This document shows positions 57,357 through 64,000 of a DNA stretch of 64,000 nt, piece by piece; within the stretch, counting starts at the first letter, position 1, and each line of letters starts with the position of its first letter. Under the pieces are notes generated by a model. It saw only the letters and a program-made list of their open reading frames with translations, was not told where the DNA came from and made no database searches. Position numbers and translations under genes: made by a program. This DNA is from Gnetum montanum (lineage: Eukaryota > Streptophyta > Gnetopsida > Gnetales > Gnetaceae): assembly GCA_015680685.1 (NCBI GenBank), contig MNCI01022230.1, forward strand, positions 102,326 to 166,325. Direction: 5' to 3'.

Positions 57357-57986
57357 TCATTCCATGCATATTTGGTTGCTCCTTCTAGTAGCTGTCAACC
57401 ATGGGGTGTCTTCTACTAGTTGTGTGGTTGCTACATACAAGCATCTTTGTTTCAAAGTTTCAAGGGCACACCTACTACATGGAGGCATTTCCTCCATGTC
57501 ATCACCCAATGAATCACTGTATGTGATGCAGGGAACTTTCCTCTTCTTGATCTTTCCATAAATATTTATCTTAGAGATTTCCAAGGAAAGATCGTAGATC
57601 CTAAGACATGCGTCTACTGTACTAAGCCATGCCCTTCCCATTATAATTGGGAAGTCCCCTTCATTGTTGTTGACTTCAATCACCAGGAAATCAGCTGGGT
57701 AAGACCAACCACACACAATGGTAATGATGTCTTCCACCAATCCCAAGGGAATGGTGATGGACTGGTCTACCAGCTCTAGTTGAATGTTGCTTTTCTTAAG
57801 TTGGAGTAGGTTCCAGGTGTGATACATCTCTTGTGAAATTAAGTTGAATCCAAAACTTGAGTCAAGAAGAACCCTATGTGGTTCATTTCTGGTGACTTGA
57901 AGGTAGATTAAGGGACTTCCAAGATCAGTTAGTTTCCTGTGAATGTGGCCTACCTTGATCCATTCAGTTACAATATACGTTAACAT
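57357..57986 (-). pseudogene. D(-): retroviral-type aspartic protease
   Basis: Open for 209 codons. ERHRVLLDSSFG-like active-site strand: LLDSSFGFNLISQEMYHTW has DSS where D-[ST]-G is expected. Then IPLGLVEDIITIVCGWSYPA, DFLVIEVNNNEGDFPIIMGR and AWLSTVDACLRIYD, the arrangement of Athila-type gag-associated proteases (active-site strand, L..R.I..P.G..EDV, DF.V......P.ILGR.FL). The changed active site suggests an inactive enzyme. Confidence 0.75.
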
Positions 57987-60501
57987 AACTGTATGCGTTA
58001 AGATCTATTGGACTGAAGAGTGCTCCAAAGTATTAGATGGTGGAGGAGTGTACATGGGCTCAAACGCTTCTTGTTGTGAGAGTTTGTCTAGGATTTTGGT
58101 TCTAAAGAAGGGTCTTCTCTTTTTACAGTTGTTAGAACCAGCAGCAAGTTGAATATTTATAGCTCTCATAGCGTGATGGTGCTGTGGTTGAGTAGGATGT
58201 TTCCCTTGCATTGTTGGAGTAGGAGGTGTTATGGGAACTACTTGTGGAAGAGGTGGGGATGGATTTGGAGGATGGTGTGGGTATGGAGTGTCTCCTGGAG
58301 GAGAAGGAGTCCTTCTGAAGTACTCCTGAACTTGGTAGTGACAGTGGGGAGTTGTGTGACTTATAGAGTCACTTGGAGAAATCGACTACTGCACATAATA
58401 TCCATAAGGATCAGGCTGCCGGTAAGGGTACTGATGTTTTGGCGATGGCATCCCGCATGACTGTGGGTATTGCCACTATTGATGCTGTCCGATGGGTTGT
58501 GGTGGAGTTTGACTTGGATAATACGTTAATGGTTGGTGGAACTTCCTTGGGTTACCTTGGGGATAAGGTAACCTATGGCGTGTTTGCTGTTGGTTAAGTC
58601 TCAAATTAAGCGCATACACCCTAGACTCCTATAGATGTGATATGATTGGAAAACATCCCTTGGGATGATCATAATGGTAGATCTCACATCCACTATCATT
58701 GTCTGTGTTTGAATCCACAACTTCATCGGAGATAGTAATTTTCCCCTTACCCTTGTTATGTGCAGGGCTTAAATCTCTCCACTTTGTCTTACCTTTGTCA
58801 CTACTTCGTTCCGCCTTAGACTCTTCTACAATTTTTAAGAAAATTTCAATTTTAGAGTCTCAGAAACTCCATACGTCATCTACCTTAGCCATTATATTTG
58901 TTGTTAACTTTTGAATCGGCAACGTTTTCCTGTTCACCAACTCTTCGATTGGTGACTCATCCTCTTCATCGTAAAATTTCACTCCCTTCTTTCAAAGAGA
59001 GAGATCATGGTTGTATTCTTCTGCACTTTTTCTTTTTCGTAGCTCACCTTCTTATTTTTCTACTTACTCCAAAAAGTGATGTACTTCATGGACTCTAAGT
59101 TGTGAGAGTCTCCCTTGGGCATAAGTCCTAAGGGTTCTTCTAGTTTCATGCCTTAGCCCATCCATGATGTGGTGAAGTTGATCCCGCTGAGTGTAACCAT
59201 GGCCCAGGAAATAATGTAACAATGTGTAGTAGCAGGCCATGGCAACATCCAAGGGTTCATGAGTACCTTGCTTCCAACCTTGGATCTTCTTACGCAAATT
59301 AGACACTCGGGAGTACGTTTGATACTTATCGTTCAAGAGTTCTAGCATCATACTCCACCTCTTGATGGTTTTTGATTCTAAGGACTGGTACCAACTCTCT
59401 GCTTCCTTGATGAGTGTCCTTGGGAATAACTTAAGTTTTTGCCACTCATTTCCTATCTTCTACAAGGAACAAGCATCATGGAATGCTTGTAAATGATGCC
59501 GCGGATCAGCGTTGTATCCCCCCTCAAAGCATGGGATGTTGTTCATGTCTAAGCATTTGATCTGACTATCCTTTAAATGCCTGGTTGGAATCCTAACTGC
59601 CTCTACTATATCAAGCATACTTCAGGTTGCAAGTAGGGGCTCATCATGATCATCTTCTTCATGATGCCTGTGATGTCTTCATCATTCCCTACTTTCCCTA
59701 CATCCTTGCCCTTGTCCTCTCTCTCGACTTTCTCATTGAGGTCTCTCATTTTGTCTACCTTTATCCTCTATGTTGTGTTCATGATGGCTGTTCCCAGATG
59801 TGGAAGGAGAGGGTGAGTGATGTGAAGAAGGGGAAGAAGAAGGGGAACCATCATCATGACGATGTTTCTTGCCTTCTCTTTAGCTGCTATGGCCCCGATC
59901 GTGGTGACGATCTAAGTGCCCATCCTTGTCATGTGTTGTTCCTTCTATGAATAGTTGGTGTTCATGGGCATCAGAACCATGGATATGTATTGTTGATCGT
60001 AGGTTCTAATACCCTACCTCCTCATTTTCATTAAGAGGGGGAACATCTCTTGATAGCAAATTAGTTATAAATGGTTCACCATCTCTAGTTTCACTAAGGA
60101 CATGCGGGACCTCTTTGCCCTTCAACAGTGTATGTTGGCTCTCTTGCCTTGAGTCCCTCATATGTTGTGCTTCTATGGGATAGTAATCCCTTGAATCAAA
60201 GCCTTCCACAATGTATTCTGCATACAATTCTTGTCATGCCAATCTATGCCAAAGCACGGAAAAGCATGTTAGAGACTGATCGATCTGGGGGTAACACGAT
60301 GTTACCTTGCAAATATCTCCATCACAGCTATTTGTCTTGATGGAGGATAAAGATAAATTTTGGAATATACTGATTAGGATGAGTATATACTATCTTGTAT
60401 TGTTTAGGACTTGGCTGATTTTGGCTATGTGTTTTTGACTACCGAGTGTTCTTTGTATTATCCTTAGGTGATGTGCTCTTGTGAGAAGAAGAAGAAGACA
60501 T
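57987..60501 (-). pseudogene. D(-): gag
   Basis: ATG at 60501 (MSSSSSHKSTSPKDNTKN). A frameshift near 60240, then GKEVPHVLSETRDGEPFITN, a His/Ser/Lys-rich linker (59960-59700) and the capsid core: PCFEGGYNADPRHHLQAFHD (about 59540-59480), EAESWYQSLESKTIKRWSMM and LNDKYQTYSRVSNLRKKIQG. 59351-59064 is open (LHHIMDGLRHETRRTLRTYA). A Pro/Gln-rich tail (58560-58010) leads to the protease. Stops and two or more frameshifts. Role in a live element: particle formation. Confidence 0.75.
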
Positions 60502-60626
60502 GATGTCTTATTTAGTATGCTAATTACCATTATATAATTTTTATCTTGATTAACCTGAAGGTTTGTTTATGCTCCCAACGATGTGAGTGATATTCTTTAT
60601 GTTCTATTCAACGCACAAACACTTAG

Positions 60627-60644
60627 TCCCTGGCAACGGTGCCA
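60627..60644 (-). promoter_or_regulatory. D(-): primer binding site, tRNA-Asp type
   Basis: Minus strand TGGCACCGTTGCCAGGGA, one base inside the 5' LTR. It pairs at 16 of 18 positions with the 3' end of plant tRNA-Asp (tail recalled as ...CCCCGGCAACGGCGCCA). The tRNA-Asp primer is typical of Athila elements. Confidence 0.8.
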
Positions 60645-60645
60645 A

Positions 60646-61699
60646 TGATGAGTGGTGAGATACCCCTACACTCAACCATACGAAACGAGCGTAGCATGTG
60701 TGATCTGGTCAAACTCCGTAGACTAAGTGCCTACACGCCCCATGGAACACTTGGGGTTAATCATTCATTACCTTCCCAAACTTACTTGTAGTTGTCACAA
60801 TGTATGGTTAAGTAAGTCTGAGGTATATGATTTTTATATCTTTTTATGTTTTATGTCTCCTATGCTAACAAGGTGAAGGGTTGAGAAACTAAGTACTAAT
60901 TCTAACTAATGACTAAGTCTAAATTAACCTAGTGTTAGCATCCATTCCCACTTACTGTACACACCCTGAACCGATGCAACCACGACTACCAAATGCTAAT
61001 CATTATTGGGATCACCACGCATAACGCACATGCTTGAAGTGGTCATACTGAGGTACTTAACTAGGAGGAAAGGGTTGAGAGAATCTAATCTAGCCTAAGT
61101 GCGATGAGCAGTCGATTCCTTGACTAACCATACACATCTTTGTGCATGACTACCATTGGGATTACCAATTGTAGATCCTGAATATGCCACTAGGTTACCA
61201 AGTAGTCACACTAGATGCTCGTAATCAAGTCGTACTCATACCACGTTGTGATGAGCAACCAATTCCTTGATTATCTGTACACATCCTTAGATGCTCGTAA
61301 TCAAGTCGTACTCATTCTACATTCTATGAGTTTAAGGGTGAGAGAGAGGAAGCAATAAATAACATTAAAATAAAATCCTATTCCATGCATTGCAAGGTTT
61401 ATCCAAGAAGCTCGTCTTTATTGCCGTACACAACTTGTGTTCAGGTACAATGTTTCTCGAATAAAGATCCGTTTACTTTAGGACTCCTACTACAGGCACA
61501 TGGAAAATATTCTATCTCTAGAGTGATCAAACTACCATAGTTTCCCTACTTCTAGCCTAGTATGATGAAACAAGGGAGAGTCACCTCTTATTTATAGACT
61601 TGGTGGTGGACCGCGATATCGCAAGGGATGACATGATATCGCGACTGCCGCAATATCGCCTACACGATATCGGGGCCTATGCGATATCGCATCTCATCA
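60646..61699 (-). repeat. D(-): 5' LTR
   Basis: TGATGAGTGG...CTCATCA on the + strand. TATA box at 61589-61596 (minus strand). GCGATATCGC-type sites between 61614 and 61690, about five copies. Same internal direct repeat as the 3' LTR. Confidence 0.9.
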
Positions 61700-61704
61700 T
61701 ACAT

Positions 61705-64000
61705 CATTATTTTTCAATGTCAATGTGTAGAGGGGGTTCATAAAACTTAAATCTACTTCTACAAAGAGGCTTTTCCATGTCAACATCTTCCACATCACCT
61801 CACTTGTAGAGCCAATTAGTAGAATCAAATTTCTATTCTACGAGTGCACTCTATCATACCAGTATCTACCAAGTTAGCTCTATGAAATCAACATTCTAAC
61901 ACATCATCTTGTAGAACCAGTTCATAAAGTTAAGAGTCTACTCTACAAATAAGTTCACATTTTAGTTGTACCATGTTAGCATTAGAAGATTAAAGTTAGA
62001 GTGTTCTTCATGGAGATTAGAAATAGTTCTACCATGTAATCTAGTAAAGGAGGTTTGTAGAACTGAAAAATGACTATATGAAATATTTCTACCACATTAG
62101 CTTCATTAGCATGTAAATAAAGTTCATAGAGCTTAAAAGAGGTTCAACAAAGAATCCTTGCCATGTCAACATTTCCCACATCAACCTCCTCATATAACTA
62201 GTTAGTAAAGCTAGATTTTTGCTCTATGAGCAAGATCTACCATTTCAAAATCTATCATGTCAATGCTGATCACTTCAAAATCCTCTTAGAGTTGGTTCAT
62301 AGAGTCAAATTTTTGTTCTACAAGCAAGCACTATATTGGTTCTACCATATTAGCATTCATCACTTCAACTCACTCATAGAGCTAACATTAGATCCTACAA
62401 AGCAAGTGTGAAAATGATCTTACTACGTTAGCTTCTGCATAGAGTGCTTATACAAAATTCATTTTTGGCTTTATGGACAAGCTTAAATTAGGCCTTAAGA
62501 CACATAATTAGAGAGAATCTTGAAATTTAGTACTACAAGTAAATGTGAAAATAGATTTGCCACATTAGTTTCATGTACTTGCCTTAACATGCTAGCTTCT
62601 AAGTAGAATGATTTTGTAGAACATGAAAATAGTTCTATGAAATGGTTCTATAAGACACATAAGCTTGAAAGTTATATGAGACATGTCAAATCTCATCTTG
62701 GATGCACAATATGTTATATTTTGTGTACATGCACATTTTGTTTTTAATCTAGCTTAATGAGGGGTGAGTTGAAGCATGTAGAATTGAATATTAGTTCTAC
62801 AAAGAAGCCTTATAACTATTCTTCCATGTTAGCTCTCCAATATAATAAATCAAAACATCTTTATGAAAAAATTTAGAAAAGGCTTTATAGCTAACAAAAA
62901 CATGAAGACTATGTGAAGATAGAAGCTCAACAAACATAGCCAAGAATAAAAATTGAGCTAAGAGTAGCCTTAAGCCATCACTAAATCTCAAAGAAGCTAC
63001 TCCAAACAAACAAGCTCTACTTGATAGATGTATAGGGATATGTGAGACTTTTTGATTTAACTAAAAGGTAACAAAAATCCATTACTCTAGAGTAAATAGA
63101 GTTATAGTGGTTACTAGGCTTGTAAATGAAACTGCCAATGAGAAGCTTGAATTTGAACAAATTTAAACTAGTGTGGTAGCTACTTCAATAGATATAACAA
63201 ATTTCATAACTAAATCATTTGTAGGATAAAAAAATCACTAAAATAAGTCCTAAAGAGGCTTAATGACTCTAAACCAAGCGCAATGAATCAAGTTAATAAA
63301 AGCTCTCTTAACTAATGACAGTTATGAGTTGAGGGGATATAAATTCAAAGAATAAGAGGAATTTATTTATAGAATAGTTACCCAATGCCCTACAATTATA
63401 TGAACAAGACATGAGAAAACTATAGTTTTTAATTTCTGTAATGTTTGTAACTACTAGAGGTTGCTATATAAAGCCTAGAGTAGATTTATTAAAGGCATTC
63501 ATGGTGGGGTAGGGGGAGAATTCTAGAAAATCTAGGAGCAATTTCCTATACTATGGCATTCTAACTTTATATTTGATTCAACTAATTTACTTCTATATTG
63601 TGAGTTAATTCTTATTTTCCTACTTTATCATAGTTTCTTAGCTAGTGGTGAAGATTGTATTTAGCCTGGCATTTTGTTCTTGGAATTATTTAAATTTCTT
63701 GAATAGATTTATGTTTAGAAATGTTTGGTTTTTATCAACTGGTTAGTTTTTCCAAGTTTCTCATGTTAATAGTTGCCTTATTTCAAATTTCTGGTTTGAT
63801 CCAAATGGTTTAACAATTTTTGGTATTGTTGATTGATTCAAAATAGCTTTAGTTTTCAAAATTTTCACTCATGTCAATATTTTTTTATTTCATTGTTTAA
63901 GATTCTATCTAATTTTACTATTTTACTTTTAAAAATCCATTGAATCTTTCTCTGTTACTAGTTTTCTTGTGGAATTTTTCCTTTAGAAAAGACTAGCAAT
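61705..64000 (+). repeat. E: probable 3' LTR, continuation
   Basis: The array of 'ttcataaagctta...ttctaccatgttagc' units continues to about 62850. Then unique sequence, a TATATAAA box (63465-63472) and a U5-like T-rich end. With 52317-54368 this gives at least 4.3 kb of LTR, very long but known in some plant gypsy elements. No LTR end is recognised before the window ends. Confidence 0.5.
63465..63472 (+). promoter_or_regulatory. E LTR: TATA box candidate
   Basis: TATATAAA followed by gcctagag, in the expected place for an LTR promoter after a long U3 array. Confidence 0.45.

Larger units (their letters stand above)
54369..61699 (-). mobile_element. Element D(-): Athila-like gypsy element, gag-PR without pol
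   Basis: 7.3 kb, with LTRs of 1037 bp (54369-55405) and 1054 bp (60646-61699), TG...CA ends and near-matching flanks (aacat / tacat). Minus-strand order: 5' LTR, tRNA-Asp primer site, Gag, PR, then about 1.9 kb with no RT, RNase H or integrase, and a hydrophobic frame before the 3' LTR. Non-autonomous, or pol-deleted. Inserted in the middle of the E LTR array. Confidence 0.85.

Noticed and set aside
58149-58597. Plus-strand frames opposite the D gag tail (103 and 74 codons)
   Set aside because: They mirror the Pro/Gln-rich Gag region on the other strand; there is no splice or homology support as there is for the antisense genes of A and B.

Overview
This is plant nuclear DNA from a repeat-rich, probably very large genome (gymnosperm-like in style; species not identifiable). 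I see no intact host gene, tRNA, rRNA or CRISPR array. Nearly all of it is nested, mutated LTR retrotransposons. In-frame stops are mostly TAG, TGA or TAA where Trp, Gln or Arg codons are expected, the pattern left by decay of methylated cytosines.

Five families can be separated. A and B are related Ty3/gypsy elements of the Tat/Ogre type: Gag, protease (PR), reverse transcriptase (RT), a second archaeal-type RNase H, then integrase (INT). C is a Ty1/copia-like non-autonomous element with a UBN2-type Gag and a second, unrelated ORF in place of pol. D is an Athila-like gypsy element with Gag and PR but no visible pol, and a tRNA-Asp primer site. E is another gypsy pol remnant that appears to have a very long LTR.

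Layout: 1-3462 is the 3' part of element A1 (+). 3463-9560 is C (+), inserted in A1's LTR. 9561-25551 is B (+), inserted in C's 3' LTR. 25556-28195 is a second C copy (-). 28196-48517 is element A- (-), whose gag/PR junction is split by 40234-43650: an A LTR (+) holding a C solo LTR (-), which holds a D solo LTR (+). 48540-52316 is E pol (+). E's LTR follows and is split by a full D element (-) at 54369-61699.

The most interesting structure is a multi-exon gene on the antisense strand between PR and RT in both A- (34558-38687, +) and B (15344-19440, -). The two copies are diverged and decayed. They still share protein similarity, GT-AG intron positions and phases, and exon sizes: 450 bp in both, and 275 bp in both once a 25-bp duplication in A is removed. 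A TAG acceptor just before RT is conserved in three copies, suggesting the sense transcript splices this region out, as known for Ogre elements. Internal second genes in A and C are preceded by motif clusters that also occur in the same family's LTR, suggesting a shared cis-element.
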